64,000 nucleotides of DNA, taken from Eubacteriales bacterium (GTDB lineage: Bacteria; Bacillota; Clostridia; Lachnospirales; Lachnospiraceae). The stretch covers positions 1-64,000 of the forward strand of contig JAUNFZ010000003.1 of NCBI GenBank assembly GCA_030524785.1. Reading direction: 5' to 3'. The translations under genes were made by a program, and so were the position numbers. Positions 23,851 through 33,287 of this stretch are shown in pieces. Position 1 is the stretch's first letter; each line of letters begins with the position of its first letter. The notes under the pieces were generated by a model. That model worked only from the letters and a program-made list of their open reading frames with translations. It searched no databases and was not told the DNA's origin.

Positions 23851-25360
23851 CGAATACCTGCAGCGGGAGCTTGTAAAAAAGATTGTCGACTGGGAAAAAC
23901 TGGACATGCAGGTGTCCGGTGAGGCGGAGGATGGAGAAGAAGCGCTGGAAAAGGTGATGAAAGAAAAGCCGGATGTCCTGATTATGGACATCAATATTCC
24001 ATACATCAACGGCATAGAAGTTTCCAGAAGGGTCAAGGAGGCGCTGCCCGACATCCAGATTATTATTTTAACCGCTTACGGCGAATTTGAATATGCAAAG
24101 CAGGCGCTTTCGCTGGGGGCGGTAAGCTTTGTGCTAAAACCGGTGGATCCCAGGGAACTGGAGCAGGAACTGATGAAATGCCGCGGCAAGCTGGAGCAGG
24201 TGCGGGCAAGGGAAGCCGCTGTAAATAAAATGCGGGAGAAGATCAGTCAGAAGGAAAAAGAGCAGTTTCTCTTAGAGCAGTTTTCCGGTATTGTAGCTCC
24301 CGAAAAAGAAGAAACGATCTGGAGAAAGCTTGGAAGAACGCCGTCAGAAGCCATGGCGCTTCTGATAGTAAAGTTTCGGGATAAACACCAGACAGCGGAG
24401 CAAAGCGCAGAGATTGAGAAAACGATCTGGGAGTATTTTCCGGAAAATGAGCGGTTGGAAGTGAATCGGGATTATGTGTTTCTGATCTTTGGAAAGGAAC
24501 AGATGGAGTATCAGCTGCAGCTGCTCTGCGCTTATCTGAATGAAACGGTAAACGCCGGCGGTAAGCTTTTGGGAGGAGCCAGCCGGGTACACGGGAGAGT
24601 CTGCGAGCTGCGGGAGGCTTATCAGGAGGCTTATGCCGCCTGCCAGAGAGGAGCGCAGCGGCAGATATGCATTTTTGAACCGCTGAATATGACCGCTTTT
24701 CTGCAGTCTGCCGCTTATGAGCCTGAAACATTGATCCGGCAGCTGAGAAAGCGGGAATATGATGTGTTTTTGAAGACAGTCTCCTCATATTTTCAGGAGA
24801 TGGAGCGGGCAAACGCCCTTCCAAGGGAAGCCGGATATGTGGCTGTGGATATATTGATTCATTTTTCACTTTATATGACGGAGCTTGGAATCGACTTTTT
24901 CACAGAAACGGAGGCGGAGCAGCAGAGTCTGTTTCGGCTCCAGGAGAACGGAAGTGTGAGAGCGATTGCGCAGCAGCTGCTTTGGCTGCTGGAAACGGGC
25001 AGGTCACTCATAGAAAAGCATAAGATTCCGGCAACGAAGCGGAAGGCGCAGGATGCAAAAACCTTTATTGATCAGAACTATAACCGCTTTGATATGAGTC
25101 TGATTATGGTGGCTGAGGCAATTGGGGTAAATGCAAGTTACCTGAGCAATATTTTCAAGAAAGAATGTGGCTGTTCTTTGAGCAAATATCTGAACTCTGT
25201 CCGCCTTGAACAGGCCAGAAAACAGACGAAAGAGTTTCCTGAAAAAACGCTGATTGAGATTTCCGAGGCGGTAGGTTACGCGGATGTTTACTATTTCAGC
25301 AAAAATTTTAAAGCGTGTTACGGAGTTACGCCGTCAAAATATCAGGAAGAACAGCGCTAA
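23828..25360 (+). CDS. Response regulator, YesN type (receiver plus AraC helix-turn-helix)
   Basis: A 510-residue regulator. The N-terminal receiver has Asp7/Asp8, phosphoacceptor Asp54 (LIMDINIP) and Lys in KPVDP. The C-terminal 100 residues are an AraC-type DNA-binding domain with two helix-turn-helix motifs (VNASYLSNIFKKECG and VGYADVYYFSKNFK). The start is GTG, overlapping the kinase gene by 23 bases, with AGAGGAG upstream. It likely activates the promoter at 25445, where half-site-like CCAAAA repeats 20 bp apart lie upstream of the -35. Confidence 0.92.
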   Translation: MNVFLVDDEYLQRELVKKIVDWEKLDMQVSGEAEDGEEALEKVMKEKPDVLIMDINIPYINGIEVSRRVKEALPDIQIIILTAYGEFEYAKQALSLGAVSFVLKPVDPRELEQELMKCRGKLEQVRAREAAVNKMREKISQKEKEQFLLEQFSGIVAPEKEETIWRKLGRTPSEAMALLIVKFRDKHQTAEQSAEIEKTIWEYFPENERLEVNRDYVFLIFGKEQMEYQLQLLCAYLNETVNAGGKLLGGASRVHGRVCELREAYQEAYAACQRGAQRQICIFEPLNMTAFLQSAAYEPETLIRQLRKREYDVFLKTVSSYFQEMERANALPREAGYVAVDILIHFSLYMTELGIDFFTETEAEQQSLFRLQENGSVRAIAQQLLWLLETGRSLIEKHKIPATKRKAQDAKTFIDQNYNRFDMSLIMVAEAIGVNASYLSNIFKKECGCSLSKYLNSVRLEQARKQTKEFPEKTLIEISEAVGYADVYYFSKNFKACYGVTPSKYQEEQR

Positions 25361-25367
25361 CCAGGTG

Positions 25368-25406
25368 CAGACAGGAGCAAAAGAAAGCTTCTGTCTGTTT
25401 TTTTGA
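25368..25406 (+). terminator. Terminator after the YesMN operon
   Basis: CAGACAG-g-AGC pairs with GCT-t-CTGTCTG, followed by a run of eight T. Confidence 0.85.
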
Positions 25407-25473
25407 AAATCCAAAATATTTCCTGTGAAACCAAAAAATCTACATTCACGCAGAAATTTTGAAATGCTAAGAT
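25406..25473 (+). promoter_or_regulatory. Promoter and candidate YesN sites of the glycoside hydrolase operon
   Basis: TTCACG (25445-25450), 17-bp spacer and TAAGAT (25468-25473). Upstream, CCAAAA occurs at 25412 and 25432, two helical turns apart, inside a longer similar segment, as expected for an AraC-type dimer site. The weak -35 suits an activated promoter. Confidence 0.5.
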
Positions 25474-25506
25474 AGTGGCAGAAAGTGAAACAGGAGGGAT
25501 AAAAAC

Positions 25507-27516
25507 ATGGCGGAGAAAGAAATTCCTTTCCGGCAGATACATCTGGATTTTCATACCAGCGAGAAGATAGAGGGCGTCTGCGGGGAGTTTGACGCGGAGG
25601 AGTTTGCGCAGACTCTGGAGGAGGCCCGGGTCAATTCCATTACGCTGTTTTCCTGTGGGCATCACGGGAACCTTTATTATGATTCAAAACTTTTTCCGGA
25701 AATGGTGCATCCGAATCTTGCGCACCGGGATCTTCTGCGGGAGCAGGCAGAGGCTTGCAGGAAGCGCAACATACAGGTAAACCTGTATACGACGATTCGA
25801 TGGAATAAGCGGATAGCGGATATGCATCCGGAATGGATATGTATCGATGAAAACGGCGCCCTGCAGGATTACAAGGGAAAAGGCTATTTTGAAGCAGGAT
25901 TTTATAAGAATCTGTGCGTGAATACTCCTTACCGGGATTTCCTCAAGAAGCAGTTTGGGGAGGTGCTGGAAACGATTCCCGGCGACGGCGTCTGGTATGA
26001 CGCGGCGTTTATGAATGAGTGCTGCTGCCCGTCCTGCCAGGCAAAAATGAGAGAGCAGGGACTTGACCCGGCAAAAAAAGAGGACAGACAGGCTTTTGCT
26101 CGGTGGACCTATTACGATATGGTAAGGGATCTCACAGCGTTTGCAAAGAAGTATAATCCTGATTTCCATGTTTGCTACAATAAGGGCCATGTAGGATATC
26201 TTGATAAGCCGGTAATCCCGGATTACTCCTACTTTTCCTTCGAATCCCTTCCGGGAGTGGAATGGGGGTATCTTGATTTTCCCGTATCCGCCAAATATAT
26301 GCGAAACTTTGGCCGGGAGTGCCTGGGACTGACCAGCCGGTTTCACACGGAGTGGGGCGATTTCCATGCGTTTAGAAATGAGGCGGCTATGGAATATGAG
26401 GTGTTTTCCATGCTGGCTCAGGGATGTAAATGCACCATTGGCGATCAGATGGATTACTGGGGAAAGCTGAATCGCGACATGTACCGTCAGATCGGAAGAA
26501 TTTACAGTTCTGTGGAACAAAAGGAACCATGGTGCCGCGGCGCAGTGCCGCTGGCGGAGATCGGCGTGTTTACCGCAGAGGAATTTTTTGCCACAGGAGT
26601 GGCAGGTCAGATTGTCGGAGCCTCCGAGGGCGCGGCAAGACTGCTGACGGAGCTGGGATATCAGTTTGACTTTATCGACAGTACGGAGGAGTTTGAAAAA
26701 TACCGTCTTCTGATTCTTCCGGATGTGATTCCTGTGGACGATGCCTTTGGGAAGAAGCTGTCGGTGTACATAGAAAAAGGCGGAAAGGTACTGGCAAGCT
26801 ATCATTCCGGACTGAGCACGGAAGCGGAAAAGAAATTTCATCTTACGGAGCTTCAGGTGGCGTATAAGGGTGAGGCACCCTACAGCCCCGATTTCATCTG
26901 GCCCAGAGAACATCTTGCCGCAGATCTGGAGGACGCGGAGCATGTGATGTACGACAGGGGAACTCTGGTGGAGGCCCTGGACGGTGCGGTCTTTGTGCAG
27001 AAGGTGATACCTCCGGTGTTCAACCGGACATACGAACATTTTTGTTCGCACCTTCACTCTCCGTCAGGGAGAAAGGAAGACTATCCGGGAATTGTGGAAA
27101 CGGAAAATACGGCGTATTTTATACATCCTGTTTTTACCACATATCAGAACTGGGCGCCCAACTGGTACAAAAAGCTGCTTTCCAACGAGCTGAAACGGCT
27201 GCTGCCGTCGCCCATGGTGCGCCATAACGGTCCTTCCACGGTTCAGGTGACGCTTCTTGAACAAAAGGAAGAACAGCGGCAGATCCTGCATGTGCTGCAC
27301 TATGTTCCGGTAAAGAAATGCAAAAATCTGGAGATTGTGGAGGATGTGATTCCTCTTTACCGCTTAAATATTGACATGGAAGCAAAGAGAGAGGTGCAGC
27401 GTGTTTATTCTGTACCGGATCAGCAGGAGATTCCTTTCCGGCAGGAGGGAACGCGGCTGTATTTTCAAATTGAAAAGATAAATGGCCATCAGATGATCGC
27501 CGTTTGCTTTAAATAA
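25507..27516 (+). CDS. GHL6-type glycoside hydrolase with beta-galactosidase trimerisation domain
   Basis: A 669-residue intracellular protein with no signal peptide. The N-terminal barrel begins QIHLDFHTSEKIEGVCGEFD and continues ITLFSCGHHGNLYYDSKLFP and MHPEWICIDENG, the pattern of hypothetical glycosyl hydrolase 6. A flavodoxin-like domain from about residue 355 (GVFTAEEF, LLILPDV, GGKVLASYHSG) resembles the trimerisation domain of GH42 beta-galactosidases. WYDAAFMNEC may hold an acidic catalytic residue. It is probably a glycosidase acting on the oligosaccharide imported by the CUT1 system downstream; the substrate is not known. Confidence 0.82.
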   Translation: MAEKEIPFRQIHLDFHTSEKIEGVCGEFDAEEFAQTLEEARVNSITLFSCGHHGNLYYDSKLFPEMVHPNLAHRDLLREQAEACRKRNIQVNLYTTIRWNKRIADMHPEWICIDENGALQDYKGKGYFEAGFYKNLCVNTPYRDFLKKQFGEVLETIPGDGVWYDAAFMNECCCPSCQAKMREQGLDPAKKEDRQAFARWTYYDMVRDLTAFAKKYNPDFHVCYNKGHVGYLDKPVIPDYSYFSFESLPGVEWGYLDFPVSAKYMRNFGRECLGLTSRFHTEWGDFHAFRNEAAMEYEVFSMLAQGCKCTIGDQMDYWGKLNRDMYRQIGRIYSSVEQKEPWCRGAVPLAEIGVFTAEEFFATGVAGQIVGASEGAARLLTELGYQFDFIDSTEEFEKYRLLILPDVIPVDDAFGKKLSVYIEKGGKVLASYHSGLSTEAEKKFHLTELQVAYKGEAPYSPDFIWPREHLAADLEDAEHVMYDRGTLVEALDGAVFVQKVIPPVFNRTYEHFCSHLHSPSGRKEDYPGIVETENTAYFIHPVFTTYQNWAPNWYKKLLSNELKRLLPSPMVRHNGPSTVQVTLLEQKEEQRQILHVLHYVPVKKCKNLEIVEDVIPLYRLNIDMEAKREVQRVYSVPDQQEIPFRQEGTRLYFQIEKINGHQMIAVCFK

Positions 27517-27543
27517 ACAAAACATAAAGGGAGGAATGAAAAC

Positions 27544-28848
27544 ATGAAGAAAAGAAAACTGGTTATGAGCGCAGGTTTGGCAGCGGTGGCAAGTTTGAGC
27601 CTGGCGGCGTCGGTATTTGCATCAGGCGACAAGGTGAAAGTGACCTTTATGAGCCGGGACAGCGGCGATACCCCTATGGCAAAGGTATATGAGGACCAGA
27701 TTGCCAGATTTATGGAAGAAAATCCTGACATTGAAGTACAGAATGATTCTATTTATGAAGAATCGGCTTACAACAACAAATTGAAGGTGGCTCTTTCCAC
27801 CGGCGAGACGCCGAGCATTTTCTATTATCCGGCTATTGCGGGCCTGACAGAGTGGGCACAGAATGGGGTTCTTCTGGATCTGACGGAAGCTCTGAATGAG
27901 GACGAGGAATGGAAAAATACATTCCTGGACGGCGCTCTGGACACCTATGATCTGAGTGCTTACGGGGCGGATGGTATCTACGCGCTGCCGAACGAATTGA
28001 ATGTGGACGCTATCTTCTATAACAAAGCATTGTTTGAACAGGCGGGCATTACGGAAATCCCGGAAACCATGGACGATCTCTATGACGCCATTGACAAATT
28101 GAACGCCGCAGGCATCACACCCTTTGGAGTAGGCGGCAAAAACACCTGGGTGATGGGTCACATTTTCAACAATATTCTTGCAAAACGTATCGGCAGAGAA
28201 GGCATTATTCAGCTTGGAACCGGCGAAAAGAAATGGACGGACGAGGATGTGGTGGAGTGCCTGCAGATCACAAAGGATCTGAAGGAAAAGGGCGCTTTCG
28301 CAGAGGGATTTGAGGGAATGGATTACAATACGCAGATGAATCAGTTCCTGACTGGCGAAGTTGCAATGATTTCTCATTCCAGCCCGATTATCCCGGAAAT
28401 GCTCAGCTCGGAATCTGAGATTCTGGATGATATCTCCTTCTTCCCATTCCCCTACTTTGAGGATAAGGAAGAATTTAAAGATACCCGTGTGATCTATACC
28501 TCCGGCTGGATGATTTCCGGCACCATGAGCGAGGAGGAAACAGAGGCAACGCTGAAGCTCGTAAAATACATGACGACGCCGGAAGCGATTCAGGAGCGCA
28601 TGGATGCGGCCATGAGAGTAGCGCCCTATAAGAACATTACGGCTCCTGCGGACGCGGCGCAGATTTTCAGCGATATGGTGGATTATACCGCTACAATTAC
28701 AGAATCTGTAGGAGAGTACTTTGACTACGATACATGCTCTACTCTGGTGGATACCTCCAGAAACGGCATTTTGAACATGATGCTTTCCGAGACGGCGGAG
28801 GATACGGCTGCGGCAATTCAGGCGGATATCGACGCAAACCGTCCGTAG
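27544..28848 (+). CDS. CUT1 sugar ABC transporter, extracellular solute-binding protein (family 1)
   Basis: A 434-residue exported protein. The signal peptide runs to about residue 27 (cleavage near VFASG) and has no lipobox cysteine. The mature part has the SBP_bac_1 fold pattern: VTFMSRDSGDTPMAKVYEDQ, then FYYPAIAGLTEWAQNG, YALPNELNVDAIFYNKALF and EVAMISHSSPI. It captures an oligosaccharide for the MalFG-like permeases downstream. GGGAGG precedes the start. A GC hairpin follows its stop, which usually keeps binding-protein mRNA above permease mRNA. Confidence 0.92.
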   Translation: MKKRKLVMSAGLAAVASLSLAASVFASGDKVKVTFMSRDSGDTPMAKVYEDQIARFMEENPDIEVQNDSIYEESAYNNKLKVALSTGETPSIFYYPAIAGLTEWAQNGVLLDLTEALNEDEEWKNTFLDGALDTYDLSAYGADGIYALPNELNVDAIFYNKALFEQAGITEIPETMDDLYDAIDKLNAAGITPFGVGGKNTWVMGHIFNNILAKRIGREGIIQLGTGEKKWTDEDVVECLQITKDLKEKGAFAEGFEGMDYNTQMNQFLTGEVAMISHSSPIIPEMLSSESEILDDISFFPFPYFEDKEEFKDTRVIYTSGWMISGTMSEEETEATLKLVKYMTTPEAIQERMDAAMRVAPYKNITAPADAAQIFSDMVDYTATITESVGEYFDYDTCSTLVDTSRNGILNMMLSETAEDTAAAIQADIDANRP

Positions 28849-28872
28849 TGGCTGTATGGTTTAGGTCAGATC

Positions 28873-28890
28873 CCCGCGGCCTGCCGCGGG
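28873..28890 (+). other. Intercistronic GC hairpin after the binding-protein gene
   Basis: CCCGCGG and CCGCGGG pair around CCTG, 24 bp after the stop and without a T-run. A typical stabiliser or partial terminator between binding protein and permease genes. Confidence 0.65.
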
Positions 28891-28951
28891 ACCTGGCCTG
28901 TGCTTTGCAGGGATAAGTATTGTTTTAAGATTTGGAATCGGAGGAAATATC

Positions 28952-29848
28952 GTGGAAAAGATAAGAAAAAATAAAAGGACGATTGTCCTGTTCCTTCTCC
29001 CGGCTGTGCTGATTTATCTGTGTTTTGAAGTAATACCTGTGATTATGTCCATTTATTTTTCTTTTCACGACTGGCCGGGGATTCAGGCGATTCCCCTGGA
29101 GTTTGTAGGGCTGGACAATTATAAAAGTCTGTTTCAGAATAAAGTGTTTCTGCAGTCGCTGAAAAATGTGTTTATTTATGTGATTGTCAGTGTAATTCTT
29201 CAGGTCCCGCTGGGGTTTGGACTGGGGCTTTTGATTCATCATTTTAAAAAGGGACAGCGCTTTTTCAAGGCAGCGTTTTTTATTCCGATGATTTTGTCTG
29301 TGACAGCGGTGGCTCTTTTGTGGAACTTCATCTATTTCCCGACGGAGAAGGGGATATTGAACAGCTTCCTGATAAAGATCGGTCTGGAGAATCTTACACA
29401 GCAGTGGCTGGTAAATCCAAAAACTTCTCTTATGTGCCTGATTGTGGTGAGCACCTGGACGAGCGTGGGCTATTATATGATTATCTGTCTGGCCGGTTTG
29501 ACTTCTGTGCCGGATTCTGTGGTGGAGGCGGGCGATCTGGACGGCGCCACAGGCTGGAAAAAGGTATGGTATATTTATATCCCAATGCTCTGGGAGCCGC
29601 TGAAAATGTCTACCATTATGGTGATTACGGGCGTTCTGAAAATTTTTGATACGGTGTATATCCTGACGCCTACCGGAGGCACAAACAATTCCACCATTGT
29701 CCCGGCGCTTTTGATGTACAATGAAGCCTACCGCTATGGGCATTACGGGCTTGGCAGCGCGATAGCGACCGTAATCTTTGTGCTGAGCGTTGCGGTTTCT
29801 GTGTTCAGCCAAAAGCTGATGAACAGGCGGGAAAGCGTGGAATATTAG
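28952..29848 (+). CDS. CUT1 sugar ABC permease (MalF-like)
   Basis: A 298-residue inner-membrane protein with about six helices. The conserved EAA loop is VVEAGDLDGATGWKKVWYIYIPML, slightly modified (EAGDLDGA for EAAxxDGA). The start is GTG with GGAGG upstream. It pairs with the MalG-like permease encoded 18 bases later. No ATPase gene accompanies them, so a shared MsmX/MsiK-type ATPase encoded elsewhere must energise transport. Confidence 0.93.
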   Translation: MEKIRKNKRTIVLFLLPAVLIYLCFEVIPVIMSIYFSFHDWPGIQAIPLEFVGLDNYKSLFQNKVFLQSLKNVFIYVIVSVILQVPLGFGLGLLIHHFKKGQRFFKAAFFIPMILSVTAVALLWNFIYFPTEKGILNSFLIKIGLENLTQQWLVNPKTSLMCLIVVSTWTSVGYYMIICLAGLTSVPDSVVEAGDLDGATGWKKVWYIYIPMLWEPLKMSTIMVITGVLKIFDTVYILTPTGGTNNSTIVPALLMYNEAYRYGHYGLGSAIATVIFVLSVAVSVFSQKLMNRRESVEY

Positions 29849-29866
29849 GTAAGGAGGAATGTAGTG

Positions 29867-30700
29867 ATGAAGAAAAAGAGACATTCTGTGGGATATTATA
29901 TAGGATTTGGAGTATTTCTGGCAGTTGCGCTGGTAAATATTTATCCGATGATATTTTCCATTTTTTGTTCTTTTAAAGGCAACCTGGAAATTTTTTCTTC
30001 CTTTACCGCTTTGCCGAAAAAGCTTCGGTTTGAGAATTATGTGACGGCCTGGAATGTGGGAAATATCGGAAAATACTTTTTAAACACATTGATTTTAGCG
30101 GCGGGAACGCTGGCCGTATCCGGATTTTTCGGAGCAATGGCTTCTTACATTTTGGCAAAGTTTCAGTTTCGGGGTAAGTCGAAGTGGTATCTCTTTTTTA
30201 TCTCGGGAATGATGATTCCGATACAGGCTGTTCTGATCCCCCTCTCCTACATATTCGGGAAACTGGGAATCATGAACAATTATCCGGTACTGATTCTGCT
30301 GTATGCAGCGTTTTGCTTCCCCATGACGATTCTGATTCTGACCGGGTTTATGAACAGTATTCCCACGGAGCTTGAGGAGGCGATGGTAATCGACGGAGCC
30401 AGCGTCTATCAGGTGTTCTTCCGGATGATCCTGCCGCTGTCGGTTCCCGGAATTGTCAGCGTGTCGATCTTTAATTTTATTCAGGTCTGGAATAACCTTC
30501 TGTTTCCGCTGATTTTTATTTCCGACAAAAATAAAGGAACGATTTCGCTGGGGCTGCTTGCGTTCTTTGGCGAATACAGCACGGACTACAGCTCCAGCAT
30601 GGCGGGAATCTGCCTGACCACAATTCCAATTATTATCGCCTACGTATTCTTCCAGGAAAAGATTGAGAATGGACTGATGAGCGGAGCGGTGAAAGGGTAA
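29867..30700 (+). CDS. CUT1 sugar ABC permease (MalG-like)
   Basis: A 277-residue inner-membrane protein. The EAA loop is PTELEEAMVIDGASVYQVFFRMILPLS. AAGGAGG lies nine bases before ATG 29867; a GTG three bases earlier is the alternative. It completes the importer begun at 27544. The stop at 30700 is followed by the trp promoter within 25 bp, with no clear terminator seen between. Confidence 0.93.
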   Translation: MKKKRHSVGYYIGFGVFLAVALVNIYPMIFSIFCSFKGNLEIFSSFTALPKKLRFENYVTAWNVGNIGKYFLNTLILAAGTLAVSGFFGAMASYILAKFQFRGKSKWYLFFISGMMIPIQAVLIPLSYIFGKLGIMNNYPVLILLYAAFCFPMTILILTGFMNSIPTELEEAMVIDGASVYQVFFRMILPLSVPGIVSVSIFNFIQVWNNLLFPLIFISDKNKGTISLGLLAFFGEYSTDYSSSMAGICLTTIPIIIAYVFFQEKIENGLMSGAVKG

Positions 30701-30724
30701 CGTCGGCAGGGCAAAAATTTTTTC

Positions 30725-30753
30725 TTGACAAATTGAAAACACAAACATATACT
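30725..30753 (+). promoter_or_regulatory. Promoter of the trp operon
   Basis: A perfect TTGACA (30725-30730), 17-bp spacer and TATACT (30748-30753). It drives the T-box leader. Confidence 0.85.
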
Positions 30754-30774
30754 ATAGAAAATTAGAACTTTAAA

Positions 30775-31052
30775 CCGTTGAAGCGGAGATCAAAGCAGTT
30801 GTGCGCGCACAGAGAGTCCGGGCAGGTGAGAGCCGGGCGGAGATGCAGGCTGCCAAATGGACCGCGGAGGGCGCAGTCAAAGGCCGGTTAAAGGCTGAGT
30901 ATTCTGCGACGTAGGGCATACGTTAGTTGCCGGAGATATGATGGTATCTCGCAAAGCGCATGGGCAACCGTGAATCAGGGTGGCACCGCGGGAACTTTAA
31001 ATGACAAGAAACCCGTCCCTGACAGAAGCATATTCTGTCAGGGGCGTTTTTT
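30775..31052 (+). promoter_or_regulatory. T-box leader, tryptophan-specific
   Basis: The leader carries the T-box consensus AGGGTGGCACCGCG at 30977-30990, which pairs with uncharged tRNA. A Stem I region precedes it, with a TGG codon (30858-30860) in the expected specifier position. A terminator follows: CGTCCCTGACAGA (31014) pairs with TCTGTCAGGGGCG, then six T (31047-31052). When tRNA-Trp is uncharged it stabilises the antiterminator and the trp genes are transcribed. The Trp specifier agrees with the genes downstream. Confidence 0.93.
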
Positions 31053-31128
31053 ATGGAAAATAGATTCTTTTGTGATTGCCGCAGCGCCCCTGGGAGCGGG
31101 ACAATACATTTGCCAGGAGGAAGCAAAA

Positions 31129-32673
31129 ATGTATCCAACGTTAGAGGAAGTCAAAAAAATTGCCCGGACCGGGGATTACAGGCGTATCCCGGTGAGCCGG
31201 GAGCTGTACGCAGACAGATTCACGCCGGTGGAGGTGATGCGTACTCTGCGGGCGGCCAGCCGCCATTGTTATCTTTTGGAGAGTGCAGAAAATGATCAAA
31301 AGTGGGGGAGATATTCCATGCTTGGGTATGATCCGGTGCTGGAGCTTACCTGTACAGACGGAAGGGTATACATTCGAAAGAAAACGGAGGATATGGACGG
31401 CGGGGAACATTGGATTTTTGAGGGCGGAGAGCCAAAGGCGGGGGATGAAATATCCGGCCGAAGCGTAGGCGAAACCGCACATCCGGGCGCATTGATCCGG
31501 GAAATCCTGGCGCAGTATAAAAGTCCTTCTCTGGAAGGCCTGCCGCCTTTCACCGGAGGAATGGTGGGATATTTTTCCTATGATTATCTGAAATACGGGG
31601 AGCCCTCTCTGAAACCGCTTTTGTCCGGGACGCAGGAGGAATTTCGGGATGTGGATTTGATGCTGTTTACGAAGGCGCTGGTGTTTGACCATTACCGGCA
31701 GAAACTGGTGCTGATTGCCGGCGTAGACACGCAGGATATCGAGGCATCTTACGAAAAGGCTCAAAAAGAGCTGGAAGAAATGGTGAAACTTTTGAACAGC
31801 GGGGCGAAGGCGGTGTTTCGGCCGCTGCAGCTGAAGGAAGAACTGAAGCCGGATTTTTCGAAGGAGCGCTACGCCCGGATGGTGGAGCAAGCGAAGCATT
31901 ATATTCACGAGGGAGACATTTTTCAGGTAGTGCTCTCGAATCCTCAGACGGCCCGGGCGGAGGGCAGCCTCTTTGATACCTACCGCGTGCTGCGCACCAG
32001 CAATCCGTCGCCCTACATGTTTTACTTTTCCAGCGACGACGTAGAGATTGCCGGGGCATCGCCGGAGACACTGGTGAAGCTTGAGAACGGAGCGCTCTAT
32101 ACGTTTCCGCTGGCGGGCACACGGCCCCGGGGCAGCACGGAGGAAGAAGACAGAAAGCTGGAAAAAGAACTTCTCGGGGATGAAAAGGAGCTGGCAGAAC
32201 ACAATATGCTGGTGGATCTGGGAAGAAATGATATCGGAAGAATCAGTATGCTCGGCAGTGTGAAGGTGGAAAAATACTGCAGCATTGAACGCTTTTCCTG
32301 TGTGATGCATATTGGCTCCACCGTGTCGGGCAGAATCCGGCCGGACAAAGACGGAGTGGACGCGGTAGACGCGATACTGCCGGCGGGAACTCTTTCGGGG
32401 GCTCCGAAAATACGGGCCTGCCAGATCATACAGGAGCTGGAGGAAAGAAAGCGTGGAATTTACGGCGGGGCTGTGGGGTATCTCGATTTTACAGGAAATC
32501 TGGACACCTGCATCGGCATCCGGCTGGTGTATAAAAAGAACGGAAAAGTGTGCGTACAGTCCGGAGCGGGTATCGTGGCGGACAGCGTTCCCGAAAAAGA
32601 ATATCAGGAATGTTGCAATAAGGCCCGGGCGGTGGTGCAGGCGATTATGAGAGCGCAGGAGGGATTGGAATGA
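31129..32673 (+). CDS. trpE: Anthranilate synthase component I
   Basis: A 514-residue chorismate-binding enzyme that makes anthranilate from chorismate and ammonia or glutamine. The N-terminal LLES motif (CYLLESAEND) is part of the tryptophan feedback site, so inhibition by Trp is expected. The C-terminal catalytic half has GDIFQVVLS, GASPETLV, PLAGTRPRG, LVDLGRNDIGR and TLSGAPKIRA. ATG 31129 follows CAGGAGG; the open frame extends back through the T-box terminator but that part is not translated. First gene of trpEGDCFBA; its stop overlaps trpG (ATGA). Confidence 0.97.
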   Translation: MYPTLEEVKKIARTGDYRRIPVSRELYADRFTPVEVMRTLRAASRHCYLLESAENDQKWGRYSMLGYDPVLELTCTDGRVYIRKKTEDMDGGEHWIFEGGEPKAGDEISGRSVGETAHPGALIREILAQYKSPSLEGLPPFTGGMVGYFSYDYLKYGEPSLKPLLSGTQEEFRDVDLMLFTKALVFDHYRQKLVLIAGVDTQDIEASYEKAQKELEEMVKLLNSGAKAVFRPLQLKEELKPDFSKERYARMVEQAKHYIHEGDIFQVVLSNPQTARAEGSLFDTYRVLRTSNPSPYMFYFSSDDVEIAGASPETLVKLENGALYTFPLAGTRPRGSTEEEDRKLEKELLGDEKELAEHNMLVDLGRNDIGRISMLGSVKVEKYCSIERFSCVMHIGSTVSGRIRPDKDGVDAVDAILPAGTLSGAPKIRACQIIQELEERKRGIYGGAVGYLDFTGNLDTCIGIRLVYKKNGKVCVQSGAGIVADSVPEKEYQECCNKARAVVQAIMRAQEGLE

Positions 32674-33272
32674 TTTTGCTGATTGATAATTATGACAGTT
32701 TTTCCTACAATCTGGTGCAGTATATTGGAAGCGCAGAACCGGACATAAAGGTAATCCGAAATGACAGCTATGGAATCGGGGAAATTGAAAAAATGCATCC
32801 GGAAGCGATTGTGATTTCACCGGGGCCGGGACGGCCGGAGGATGCCGGAATCTGCATAGATGTTATCCGGTATTTTCAGGATAAAACGCCGATTCTTGGC
32901 GTGTGCCTGGGGCACCAGGCGATTTGCTGCGCTTTTGGGGGCAGCGTCACCTATGCGAAAAAGCTGATGCACGGAAAAACCTCCAAAGCAGAGCTGGCGG
33001 CGGATTGCCCGCTGTTTGAGGGAATCCAAAGTCCGGCTCAGGTGGCGAGATACCATTCGCTGGCGGCGCCGGAGGAAAGCCTGCCAAAGGAACTGCGGGT
33101 GACGGCCAGAACGGCGGATGGAGAAGTGATGGCGGTACAGCACAGAATATATCCGGTGTTTGGAGTACAGTTCCATCCGGAATCGGTGCTGACGCCGGAG
33201 GGGTTAAAAATGATTCAGAATTTTATCGCTTTGAGCCGGCCTGCCGGCGCGGCGAAAGGGCAGAAAAAATAA
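32670..33272 (+). CDS. trpG: Anthranilate synthase glutamine amidotransferase component
   Basis: A 200-residue class I glutamine amidotransferase supplying ammonia to TrpE. Seen: LLIDNYDSFSYNL at the start, the nucleophile cysteine in GVCLGHQAI, and His/Glu in FGVQFHPESVLT. It is free-standing, not fused to TrpD. Such subunits can also serve aminodeoxychorismate synthase (PabA), but the operon position favours TrpG. It overlaps trpE by four bases. Confidence 0.95.
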   Translation: MILLIDNYDSFSYNLVQYIGSAEPDIKVIRNDSYGIGEIEKMHPEAIVISPGPGRPEDAGICIDVIRYFQDKTPILGVCLGHQAICCAFGGSVTYAKKLMHGKTSKAELAADCPLFEGIQSPAQVARYHSLAAPEESLPKELRVTARTADGEVMAVQHRIYPVFGVQFHPESVLTPEGLKMIQNFIALSRPAGAAKGQKK

Positions 33273-33287
33273 CAGGAGGAGAGCGCT

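Noticed and set aside
25684..27057. 457-codon minus-strand open frame inside the GHL6 gene
   Set aside because: Shadow frame in a gene with strong codon structure on the plus strand.
31141..32820. 559-codon minus-strand open frame over trpE
   Set aside because: The plus strand is an unmistakable TrpE; the antisense protein has no family features.
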